This document shows, one piece after another, positions 46,530 through 57,881 of a stretch of 64,000 bases of DNA. How positions within the stretch are numbered: position 1 is the stretch's first letter; every line of letters starts with the position of its first letter. Source of the stretch: Pezizomycotina sp. ARF18 (Eukaryota > Ascomycota); the NCBI GenBank assembly GCA_002224055.1, contig AZLU01000019.1:247819-311818 (forward strand), given 5' to 3'. Under the pieces are notes generated by a model. The model made no database searches. It saw only the letters and a program-made list of their open reading frames with translations, and was not told where the DNA came from. A program made the position numbers and the translations under genes.

Positions 46530-47739
46530 TGGTGAACGCGTGGCATCTCGGCGTCACCGCGATCGTCTTCACCTGCTTTGGGACGGTTCTAGCTGTGGCT
46601 AGATTATACACTCGAGGTGTTGTCTTAAGGGCATTCAAGTGGGATGATTGTAAGTTTTCATTCTCCGTCATACACTGCCATTCGAGGGACAAAGCTAATG
46701 GATAGCAGTATTTCTAACTTTAGCTTTGCTATCGGAATCGGAGGCTTCGGCGTTGTTGTTCTCAGTGAGTTTCACCTCTTTCTGCCTTTTATTGCATTTT
46801 CCAGAGGGTGCTAACGTGGCTTAGTGGCTTTTAGAGACCTCGAAGGCATGCCGGAAGACAAGAACGGCCGGAAGATAGGATCACCGTTCTACTGGGAGTT
46901 TGCCATTGTCAGTTACATCCTATCAACACTAATCGTCGAAACTCAAAGCTAATGCGCGTACGAATTTAGTTCAACGAGGTCGCAATCGCCATTTACACCC
47001 TCCAGAACATGTTCTCAAGGCTATCCTTCTTATATCCTTTCAAACATTACACCAAAGGACTCCCGTCGATCTCAACACGTCATTATCAATACCGTAGCTA
47101 TCGTAGCTCTACTTACGGGTATTGCGTTTACTTTCGTGGAGCTCTTTCCCTGCTGGCCGATTCATATGATGACATACCCTGACACTTGGCAATCTCACGG
47201 GAAGTACTACTGTCTGGCTCCGCGGCAAGTCTTCTGGTGGAGCGGGTTTGTTGGCGTGATCATCAATTTCGCAGTTTACGCTTTGCCGTTCTGGCTCGTG
47301 CACACTATCAAGATCACAAGACAGCAGCGGTACGGGATGTACAGTCTATTTGCCTTTGGCGGGCTGTAAGTATCAACGACATTTAAATTCTCTTGTAAAG
47401 AGTTATACTAATTGCTGGATTACCATAGGGTATTCGTGGTGTCTATAGTCCGATTACCATTTCTAGTGGTTCTGAAGAAGAATCCCCTGTTCTCTGTTGA
47501 TCTTTGTAAGAAACCATTGTCCTTATTTAATTCAACTAGCTTATACTAATAACATGTATTTAGACCGCTTGATGCTCATGTGGCTGCTCACGGTCGTCGA
47601 AGCTAATATGCTACTTTGTGCAGCCTCCATACCGACTCTACGTCCACTCTGGAGGAGGATGCACGGTCAAGACCCGTCGCCTCTGCTATCGGCTCAGAAG
47701 GCTTCCATCGGCCGAGAGAGCACGCCGTCGCCGGCGTAA
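46530..47739 (+). CDS. Fungal rhodopsin-domain integral membrane protein, second gene
   Basis: ATG at 46530: MVNAWHLGVTAIVFTCFGTV-LAVARLYTRGVVLRAFKWDD, the first helix and the R.YTR...K.DD loop. Five introns of 50-80 bp are visible (donors near 46650, 46765, 46911, 47367 and 47506). Downstream blocks: FRDLEGMPEDKNGRKIGSPF, YWEFAI, NEVAIAIYTLQNMFSRLSFL, INTVAIVALLTGIAFTFVEL-FPCWPIH, YCLAPRQVFWWSGFVGVIIN-FAVYALPFWLVHTIKITRQQ, RYGMYSLFAFGGL, VFVVSIVRLPFLVVL, and VVEANMLLCAASIPTLRPL, the diagnostic last helix. Short tail, stop at 47737-47739. Only one or two frame changes, so among the best-preserved genes here. Likely plasma-membrane sensor; its paralogue lies 1.8 kb upstream in the same orientation but is not a close duplicate. 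Confidence 0.8.
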
Positions 47740-50700
47740 CTAACAGGTCTGAAACGCAATAGCTTCGGTTTAAACAGGGCCCGGATTGTATATAATAATT
47801 TTGCATCTAATGTGCTAACTCTTGCATTTTCGACTAGCTTAACGGCGTTAAGGGTTGCTTTAAGGATATAAAAGTACCATGTTTGTAATTTTCTCGTGTA
47901 CTTAAGATAATTCTTATAATAATATTTAATCCACGGTAAAAATTTTCGTTATTCGAATCAATCAAGGCACTACATTTAGCATAATACTCCTGCTGGCTGA
48001 GTTCCGAGGAGATAATATATGCTTTTCTGGAACAATTATCGGAGCTTTATTACCCGTGTTCATGCAGTATTCCCATCGTTCAATGCGAAACGCTTTCCAT
48101 CGTGAAACAGATCTAGCCTCAGGCTCCCTTGGTTGGGGGAGGTGAGGTTAGGAGAGGAATGTTCGGCGGTTCATTTAACCTCCGCACCCAAAGAATATAG
48201 CAAGGAACTTGCTAAACGTCGTCCCCTAGCATGATAATAACTATATCTCGGCTCTGAACATCACTCTTGCTAAGAACACTGTGATTTCTCTTGGTTATGC
48301 ATATGTTGTGGTTTTATTGGAGTTTTTTCTATTATTATTTTTTTTGTTCAATACGGATCTCGCCGGCAAGGGAGGCAGCGGTGTTTCAAGAAACTAAAGT
48401 GCTAGAACGAAATGAAAACATGAAGAAACAGCTCGGTGATTCTTCAAGACTCTTTATCGTCCGTTCCTTTACTATTCGTTAGAACGTATTTATGACACAA
48501 ACGCCTTGATTTTTCAATGAATGATACCTACGAATTATGGTGCATCGGACCTTATAAACCCCGCTTCCTTGACTCCTCTCGTCTAATGAAAATACTCACG
48601 ATAACACCAAAACAAGGGTTTGAGGGGAAATTCAAGCAATATCCAAGGAGAATAAATCACCCCATTTGCGAGAAGTTGAAGCGCAGCTGATTTAATATTC
48701 GGGTCTCACGGGTCACACTCCTTCAGCGATTCGTATTGGATGAAGACTTAAATTTCAAATTAAACGAACCCGTTTTCACACATGTCCGACTAAATGAATG
48801 ATATGCGCGTTTACACCATCTGGAGAGTATTCAACCTGGATATTATAGCGCCGTTGGTTAACTATAATCAATCAACTATTAATATCAACAGACTCATTCG
48901 CGCTCAAGTAAACTGAGATCTTTTTCGTCAAGACGAAATAATTATTGACACAAGCTATCGCCGATGCTGCCTGCAGCAGGTTTACTTCCTTCCCGAAATG
49001 CGTGCTCGTTAGACTACCAATCCATGTCATGGTCACGATTCATCGACCTCCGAACCACGGATTATCATTATTACGGCCCGAAAAAGCGGCGTAATTGGAA
49101 TTCCGTGAAGGAAGGATATTTATGAGTCAATCGGTACCAAAGTAAGGATTCAGTCACAAATCCTTTGTGAGTGATTACAGCAACTTCCTCTAATCTTGGC
49201 TATTTAAACCGTCTTGTATCTCGGTAGACGATGATACTCACTGAAGAATTTGGTTTGGAGGTTTCATTCAGTTACACAGAAGATTCTGGGCTCTCGCTGA
49301 GGCTCGTTCATAAAAACGTAAGTAACACTACGGAATATTCCTTTAGATAGCCTATCCTTATTACGTCTTAATTAACAATAAATCGTAAACAAGTTTCCGC
49401 TCTAAGCATTTGCTTAGGACAGCTGTTTCGACCACGACAGGAAAACTGACTTGCGGCTCCAAATGCAAGGAACTCCAAGACAAAATAAATGTTTAGGATT
49501 CACTATACGAGAATAAAATGAGAATAGCCTATTCGACGGCAAATATTCTCAAGAAAAACAAAAAAAAAAAATAGAGAACGAAATACCCTTGCTCTGAGCC
49601 GCCACAGTGGATGCTCCACTCCAGGATACAGCCTTCGCGCTTCACGCAGGAAGTGCGAACGGCAGGTTCCTCCACTTTTCTCTTTAATCTGCGCTTCGAA
49701 GCACCTACACGACAGTGCTAGACCCACAGGTTTAGATCATGATTCTCAAATCGACGACTGGAGGGGACACTTGGGTTATTACAGCTCTAAGAGGACAAAC
49801 ATCGTACTGCCTTCTTCAGAGGAACTGAGACTAAGCTTTACCGCGATGACGATTAATCGACTGCTACGTTAGTATACAGAATGGAAAAAAAGAGGCAAGA
49901 AATAGGGGAAAGACTTTATACGCACAGAACTTGGAATATATGGCTCAACAAGGACCAGGCCCCTGGTAGCAATCGACCGAGAAAGAACAAAAAAAAAAAA
50001 GTCTGTTGACTTCTTCAAGAGCGCGCAGGGCAGGGGAATTATGGCACGAGAGAAGAGGATCCAGGCATGGCCATGTGGCGAAGGGGTTTTCTTTCTCGAC
50101 CGATTATCACAAGTTACCATTGCAAGGAAAGGACGATTCAATAAAGGCCAATTCCTCCGTTATACTTCCCCTTGCCATATTATGGATCAGGTTGGAGAAC
50201 CGAGAGGATCAATTCCTTGATTCTATACGAGATTCTTTCATGATGGATCGATGGTCCGGGCTTAGGGTATTTTCTTCGTCTTTCTGCTCGTATTTCAGTT
50301 ACGAGTTGGGTTGCAATAAGCGGGAAGTAAATGTACAGAACACAGATCAGTTTGTTTTTCTTATTCTTCACTCTTTATTCATTTATTCTTTATTTATTTA
50401 TATTTTCCTTGATCACATACAATGGTGCCATATTCTTGTCCATTGCGATATTCACAGGCGGCTGAAGCTTACCTCTGAGGACGTTGTAGAAGTCTGCATT
50501 TCCAATGCCTTCAACATGGTCCTTGGAAAAAAAAAAAAAAGTTTCTTCATTTTCTGGAATATCGTGGAGCTCGGCGGCGGTAACCGATTTTTTATGTGGC
50601 AGGCTCGGGATGAATCCAGTCTACGACAAAGCTAAGCCTTCAAAATGGAAAGCGATTTACCCGGTCATTGAACAATCTCTCGCGATAGAATTCGAAAAAC

Positions 50701-52302
50701 ACGGAAACCACATGGTGGTTAGTGAAAACAAGATCGTCATGGCAGCCTAGTCCGGCCTTTCTGGCTTACCACGTTCGGATGGGCGGATTGACGGTTGTGA
50801 AGTTTTCTCTTCCAAACCGAAGGAAGAACGACGGGCAAGCCTATGATTGTTGTTGAGCCATTGTTACAGAACGAAAACGCAGAGCGGCTCGCTTTTCACA
50901 CCCGACTCTTGAGTACTTGCCTCTAGCACACAGTTTGGGCAGATACTTCGGTTTGCTGTTGAAAAGAAACGCAAGGCTTCATGTTCATTATCTGAACGAC
51001 GAGAGGCATTCAGGGGTCTCCCTCATACGATTTCAGGAAGCTTCTCGGAAGGAGCCGGTATTCTAAACGTATGGATTTCCCTAATGTATTTATGATCATG
51101 TATCACTATAATCAAAGTGTTAACAGATTAGGAGAAAGCTTCTATACGCTAATAATAATACTAATACTAATTAAAATTATCAATATTGCTATTGGTGTTT
51201 TGCTGATAGGCTAATGTTCTCTGTTTCAGGCAGGAGCCAGATGATAGCACAGCAAAGAACACGATAGAGAGCCCCGCGTTCTCTCACCATCACCGCCGAA
51301 AATTTGCACTCACAAATCCGCCACGATACAAGGGGGAAGGAGCGTCCAGCTGACGATACAAGCTTTACCCCTATTTTTATTAGACATTCCTATTATGCAA
51401 ACGCCTTTATTTTTTTAAAGTACACTAGTCAAAGAGATGATATTATTCAAATATTTATCGTGGGTTCCCCTGGTGGAATTGCGATCTTCTAAATTTGACC
51501 AAGGACGGAACAGCCGGAAGCTCAAAGCGGAAGAAGCTTGTTTACGTCCCTACGACCGCCTCTCGATCCACTATCTCTTCAAGGTATTTAGGGCCGTTCA
51601 GAATTAGGGAACCATGATTAGCCGATCTCCCCAAAGATGGTATATGGAGCACGCCGTAAAGAAGAAGCTGGTTCCAGCCCCCTTCTTCCAATCAAGCGCC
51701 ATTTTTATCTGTGTCTTCTAGACGATGCGCTGACACCTGCCGAGAGGAGCAGGAGGGCAGAAAGTGGACCGAAGAGAAGACGTGTGCAAATTTTGGCAAA
51801 AAACCTTTCGTCTTAATAAAGATAATCCTCGTCCTTGGTAATAATGGCTGCGATATTGGCTACGATTGACTTTGGCAAGGTTTCGAACTCAACCATTGCG
51901 ACGCTTGGCCGTGGGCGAGGGCGAGGATTGGAAGAGGAATGCCTGTTCGAAAATTCTCCAGGCCTTTTCCCGTTCTGTAATCGCTGTTTTGAAGAATATT
52001 GCTGGTTAACAAAGCAAGATACTGGTGGTGGAACCGCGTTGGTGAGCCTCGGAGTAGGATGATAGAGGAAGTAAGTCCATTGCCACAAGGTCAAATGAAA
52101 CAGATATCCTGGAATGTCAAATAGAGAGAAGAATTGAATATAATCTCGCCCTCTTGGCCCTCGTTTTCTCTCGATTTCTATTCTTTCGTGTTTCCTCTGT
52201 GTCTGGTGCTACCGATTATTGTACTCTGCGGGTTTCTTTCGTATATATTTTCTTATGCAAATCGAATAGAAGTTTCAACGGAGTGAAAGCCGGCCAGCCA
52301 CA
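47740..52302. other. Gene-poor 4.5-kb stretch
   Basis: Short frames on both strands, none with a domain. The longest (plus 50006-50635) spans low-complexity T-rich DNA and looks accidental. A minus frame ending at 51813 contains ETLPKSIVANIAAIITKDED, possibly an isolated F-box-like first exon, but nothing continues it. Several A/T homopolymers (49558, 49990, 50527). Confidence 0.4.
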
Positions 52303-55300
52303 ATGGCGACCCCACGGAAATCCAACCAAATTGAAGATGTGACCGCTCGCACGTCGCCATCGAGTTATCGGACAAGCAGCCTCATGCCGTCACCACCGAC
52401 AAAGCTCACGACGGCTTTGTCGGTGGTGCGAATACAAGGACCTAAAAGCGCCTCCGCCGGCTTATGAGGTCGACGTCGATGAGGGTATTCTCAAGATGTT
52501 CACCACAATCGGCTTTCGGAGGTTCCAGAGACCGCCGGCGACTCACGACTCAAATTATCAGCGTCGACGATGACCCGAGTCTGAACCCATGGACTTTCCG
52601 AACGTAAGCGAATCTACATGGTCTGTGAGATCGAGTAAATGCTAACAATGATTCCAGTCTTCTTGTCGGAGTAGGATTGTCTTTGTTCGGTAGCACGCTC
52701 AGTTCCATCTACTATTTCAAACCTCAAACGTAAGTGAATCCCTCCAATAGACCATTTCTTTTGCTAACATGAGTCTCCAGTGTTTTGGTTTCGAATATCT
52801 TCTTGGCTGTCATTTCCTACATTCTGGAGAATTCCTTGCCAAAATTATCCCGAGGCGAGGCTTCCTCCGCTATCTCAACCCCCATCCGTTCAACCACAAG
52901 GAACATGCCGCCATCATTGTCATGGCGTCGTCGGCGGCTAATACCGCCCAAGGTACCGAGGTGCTCGCCGTGCCAAAGGCTCTACTATAACACTTCTCCG
53001 AATGCGGGACTTTGCATCCTGCTTTTGATTTCTTCCCAGCTTCTCGGATACGGCATTGCCGGTCTCCTCCGATCGGTACTCGTTTATCCGACGAAGATGT
53101 TGTATCCGTCCAATGTAAGCCTTCTCCGCCCATATTAAACATGTCAATTTACTAATCAATTCTTTAGTTGGCCAACGTCTCCCTCCTCGAGACACTCCAT
53201 AGGACAAGAGCGAGACCGGTAAGCGTCTCAAAGTATCTACATCGGATTCGCGACCCTGTTCGTCTGGACGCTCTTCCCTGAGTGGATTTTCCCGTGGCTC
53301 AACGGCATCAGCGTCTTCTGTCTCGCCAACCAGCGCAGCTCCCTCTTCACAAACCTCTTCGGCGGTGCCGCGGGTAACGAAGGTCTCGGTTTCCTCTCCA
53401 TTTCTCTCGATTGGAATTACATCTCCAACGGCTACTCGCCGCTCTGGTACCCACTACAGACCCTAGCGAATAATGTGGTCGGCTGGGTCCTGTGCATCAC
53501 CGTATTCCTCGGCGTTTACTACAACAACACCTGGAACGCGAAGAACTTCCCTTCCTCTCGCAGCTCCTGTGGGATCAGAAGTCCACTCCCGAGCAAATGG
53601 TCATGTATAATCAGACGCTCATCCTTACCCCTAACAATGAGATCGATCCTGCCGCACTGGCTAAGCAAGGTTTACCGTACTTTGCCTCGACTTACGTCGC
53701 GTACATTATCTCTACCAACATCGCTATCACCGCGACCATCCCCATCTCCTCTTATGGAACTGGAACGACCTCAAGGGCGCTTGGGATTGGTTGCGTCCAT
53801 CGAAATTGAGAACGATGTTCAAGTGGTCCGCCTGGACTGACGACCGGAAGTACACTGAGGAAGAGGTTAAGACGCTCGATCCGCATTACCGTCTCATGCT
53901 GGCGTACAAGAAGTACCGGCGTGGTGGTACATGCTTGTATTGATTCTTTCCATGGTACTCGAATTGCGATTATTTACGCGGTTAAATCCACACTTCCGTG
54001 GTACGGTTTCATAGTTGCAAACGCCCTCGGTGCAGTTTGTATCTTGTTCTTCTCAGCCCAGTACGCCATTACCGGCTTTCAGTTCATTATTCAGCCCATC
54101 GTTCAGATGATGGGTGGTTTCTTGCATCCTGGGAAGCCTCTTGCAGTAAGTTAATTGCCTCCACTGTCTCAAAGTTTTGCCATCTGGTGCCGCGTCCCCC
54201 CCTCCCCCAACCAAGTCACAACAGTCCTTCCCCTCATTTCGGGCACTTTTCCATTGAATATAGGCTAATCACTCTCTCTAGAATATGGTAAGCTTCAATA
54301 TCCGTCCTTCACGCCAAGAAAAACGGTGATAAACTCGCAAAAATTCGAAAGTCTATCAAAAATGCTCGGAATCGTCCCAAACTTCATCAAGATGATCTCC
54401 TGCGCTCTCTAGATCGTCCAGAAATGCTAACGGGAATCAAACTAGTACTTCACTTTATTTGGTTTTAATAGCGTCAAACAAGCTGGTTTACTTCTAGCGG
54501 ATCTTAAGTTTGCTCAATATGTGTACGTGGATCATTCCTGAGTGTTCAGGTTTCCAAGAGGATGGAAACATCCGTAGTACATGAGATTTTGGTTTCAACT
54601 AACGACTTGTTTAGTAAACTCGCGCCTCGAGCGACGTTTACCGCTCAGTTCCTGGGAACGCTTGTTGGAGCCTGCCTCAATTACATCATGATGATGACTA
54701 TTACGAAGAACCAGCGCGAAATTCTCCTTTCCTCCGAAGGCACGAACATCTGGTCCGGACAGAATGTGCAGCAGTATAACTCCCAGGCGCTTTCTTGGCG
54801 ATCGCGAAGCAGATGTTCTCTGTCGGTGGCCGCTATCAATGGGTGACCTTGGGTTTCCTGATCGGTTTCGCGATTCCGGTTCCGTTTTGGTTCATCCATA
54901 AGAAATTTCCCAAGCTGAGGTTGGACTACTGGAATACCGCATTATCTGTTATTACGTCGGTTTCCTCTGCGTGGGGATCAATTCCTCTCTCACAAGCTTC
55001 TTTATCGTTGGATTCTTTTCTCAATTCTACCTAAGAAAGTATAGAACCAAGTGGTTCGTAAAGTATAACTACATCCTCTCCGCGGCTTTGGACGGCGGTA
55101 CCCAAGTTATGGTCTTTCTCATGACATTCGCAGTTCAAGGAGGCAGCGGCAAGCGCGTTGCATTCCCTACCTGGTGGGGTGAGTAAACATGGACTCTTTT
55201 TGAAGCTCTTGATCAGCAGCGGTTGAGAAGTCCGAATCTAACATTTCATTTTCAACAGGAAATCCCGATATGAATAAAGTTAACCCAGATTACTGCAAAA

Positions 55301-55323
55301 TGATCAACCTCAACATTGAGTAA
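52303..55323 (+). CDS. OPT-family small oligopeptide transporter
   Basis: Proton-coupled uptake of tetra-/pentapeptides (or glutathione-like substrates) across the plasma membrane. ATG at 52303; cytosolic N-terminus ending DDDPSLNPWTFR. Membrane segments follow: GLSLFGSTLSSIYYFKPQT, NPHPFNHKEHAAI (family signature), NAGLCILLLISSQLLGYGIA-GLLRSVLVYPTKMLYPSN, GNEGLGFLSISLDWNYI, PLWYPLQTLANNVVGWVLC, YAITGFQFIIQPIVQMMGGF-LHPGKPLA, then NM on a 6-nt exon (54282-54287), YFTLFGFNSV, APRATFTAQFLGTLVGACLN, NIWSGQNVQQYNSQA, KYNYILSAALDGGTQVM and a final exon ending MINLNIE at 55321-55323. About eight introns. Full family length (about 750 residues). Six or so single-base frame changes, yet the protein is otherwise highly conserved. 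Confidence 0.85.
54282..54287 (+). other. 6-nt microexon (Asn-Met) in the OPT gene
   Basis: The upstream exon ends GGG AAG CCT CTT GCA before gtaagt (54146). The downstream exon starts TAC TTC ACT at 54446. Family proteins read ...A-N-M-Y-F-T-L-F-G across this junction. Only aatatg, bounded by ctctctctag and gtaagc, supplies the missing NM in phase. Confidence 0.75.
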
Positions 55324-57284
55324 AAGCTTGCCGTCTTGGTATTTAAACGGGCGGGCTTCTTTTCTTGGCCCTGGAACTTTTCTCCGAAGATGAAATCATC
55401 GCATCCAGATTTTTGTTGTATGCCTATTAGAAAGAGCGGCATCCAAAGCCTGCTCATAGAGTATTGATTTTCTAGATTTCCTTATTGTTAAAAGGCTTTT
55501 TAAGAACCATTTCCCAGAGAATGATGACACATTCTTAAACGAATATTCGGGACGGCGTTCGAAGCGTTCCGAGATATTAGCTTTAAAACCAGATACCTTC
55601 CAGTGTTTTGTGTTTAGCCAGGAATGGAAACTTCTGATCTATTTGCCGACTTTGCGCGTCTCGTAGAAGGAATGATAAACGGATACGATTGCTGTGATAT
55701 ATCGATGCTAAAGTATCGTTGAAGAATCCGGCAGTATATATGAGGGTCTGGCATGACAGCTGTCAGAGCGCTATGCTTTCTGTGTATGTAATCCAGGGTG
55801 TCCCCCGCCATCCTCAATCAACAACCTCCATAATGCACTGTACAGTATCTGCAATAGTGCTCCCACAAGAACATGGATCACGTACTAGCAACTGTCGCAT
55901 CGCCCGCGAATGCTGGTCTGCGAATTGAAGAAGGTGTACCAGAAAAGGAGAGTCGATGATATAGTCCGGTGGATGGGTAAGGACCAAACTTCAAAGTTTA
56001 GGGCGGAAGCAGCGACAGGACTTCTAAAGGCGGCGGTGCTAACAGCGCAATCCATATAACTGTACTCCCGAAGAACTGAGGTCCAACAAGGACCGAGAAC
56101 CTTTAAAACTCCCATCGAGCCTGACATTTCCACTTCCCATCGCTATTAATGATAACCTGTTGCGTCTGACCCATCAGGGTGTTGAAACGAGCTTTGATGT
56201 CTAGAAGCTTTTCAGCTTCAAACCATTCCCAAACGAAAAAAAAGAAAAGAAAGAATTTACCGCTATATATTCTTTACCGCTCTATTCTTAATAGAGCAGT
56301 GCTATATATTGCGCGACATCGCCTATATGTGTCGAAGTAATTAAAGCATCATGACGCTACATATTTACTCTTCTGAGCCGATCTGGTAGTTGCTCAGATG
56401 GGAATAGACATGCCGGCTTCTTCTGTAGGGTCTTGAATATATAACTTCTGGCGACCATCGGTGGGAAAATAATTAGCGTTCAAAGTGGGCCACCGAAACC
56501 TCGAAGAAACTGAGAGAGTCAAGTTTCTTTCGCAAAGCCTAATACTCCCGAGCTATATTTCTCCTGCTCTATAAATAGGCGCAAGTCAATCTGTTTTTCT
56601 TACTGGCAGTATATGAGCGTTCATACTGCTTGAACACTTGGAAGTAACGAAGAAGGGGGATATTTAACGGAAGTCATGTGAGGTCATGATGAATCGTAAG
56701 TACGCCTGCAGCTTCGGATGCTCGCATAGGATGTATCGCTCAAAACAGAAAAATCATCATCGTATATATTTACTAGAAAGAAAAGGAGAGGAGAGGATAA
56801 ATATATACTGCTAGCTATCGATATATGGAAGTCCGAGTCCTTGTTATAATAACAGTAGAAGCCGTTATTTACAGGAACAAATCTCAATGATGGAACGCCA
56901 GCAGGCCATCATGTTTATATTTAAGAAAGAAAAGAGGAGATTCGAAGAGGAATGTTATATGTGTAACACCAGGGATAAACAGTTAATGTAAAAAAAAAGT
57001 GCAAACCGAAAATGAAAGCCAAGGATACATGATCCTCGCGAGACGTGTTATATACCGTATATTCTTCCTTGTGAGTTTGGCGAAAGAATCGAGAAAGCAA
57101 GCATGAAAGAACGGTAAAAAAGAAGCTATGATAGAGGTTTATCAGCCGCAGAACATTAACCAAACGTATAAGAGCCAGGAACAGCTTCAACAAGGGTGTG
57201 CAAGTGATGAGCGGGTATCGGAGAGAAGGAAGCATACCATTTCGATAAGATAAAAAGTCCTCCGGCGAAGAATTGGTCTTCCTA
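55324..57284. other. Stretch without recognisable gene
   Basis: Short frames only. The 3' part is AT-rich. No RNA gene or repeat was recognised. Confidence 0.45.
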
Positions 57285-57881
57285 TATCTCAGCACTCGCT
57301 CCAGCTTCAAGGATCATCTCACCGAGGACTTTGCCGATTAACCCCCTAAGCAACTTGTGCAGTTTACTTTCCTGGTCCTCGTTAGCAGCACATAGACGCT
57401 CCTGCACCTTCTCGCTCAGACTCGTCACTAGCTCCCCTTCCAGATTCTTCATCCCCGACGAGATGTGTTTTTTAATCGTTGCGCGGAGCGCCACCTCGGT
57501 GATCCTCCCCCGGGTTCCGTATAAGGTGTGCGGGCTCCGCAGGACTCTCCCTCTCCTCTTCCTCCGTTGCCCTGTCAGCGATCGCAAACTGCAAGAGGTG
57601 CTTGTGCGCCGCCGAGAGCTTGCTCATCTCCTCCAGCTCCTTCAGCACGACGTCCGGCGTGTGCTTGGCGTCGTCGAGGTCGGTGTATGCCGCGATGAGG
57701 TGGAGCATGACGTTTGTGCCTTGGTTTTCGACCTTCTCGTCGCAGTGGGGGCACGTCCATTTGGCCTTCGTCGCCGTGGGTTTCTGTTTCCAGGCCGCAG
57801 AGCGGCCGCGGCTTTTCCGAGCTTTCGGCTTGTCCGCGGGTTTTCCTCCTTGTCCTTCTTGCCCTTGGTGGTCCCCGGCAA
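57285..57881 (-). CDS. Hypothetical C2H2-like zinc-finger protein
   Basis: ATG at 57881 gives MPGTTKGKKDKE, a Lys-rich start continuing KSRGRSAAWKQKPTATKAKW. A finger TCPHCDEKVENQGTNVMLHL follows (C-x2-C...H, the second His not certain), then helical DLDDAKHTPDVVLKELEEMS and KLSAAHKHLLQFAIADRATE. After one frame change the C-terminal helices read TEVALRATIKKHISSGMKNL, LVTSLSEKVQERLCAANEDQ, ESKLHKLLRGLIGKVLGEMI, stop at 57285-57287. Two frame changes (basic start; near 57550). Nuclear or nucleic-acid role plausible from basic region plus finger, but inferred only. Confidence 0.5.

Noticed and set aside
50006-50635. 209-codon open frame
   Set aside because: Spans T-rich low-complexity DNA and a poly-A run; composition and lack of motifs suggest chance.
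51813-52094. Isolated F-box-like first exon (ETLPKSIVANIAAI)
   Set aside because: No donor at the family position and nothing resembling the rest of an F-box or LRR follows on the minus strand.
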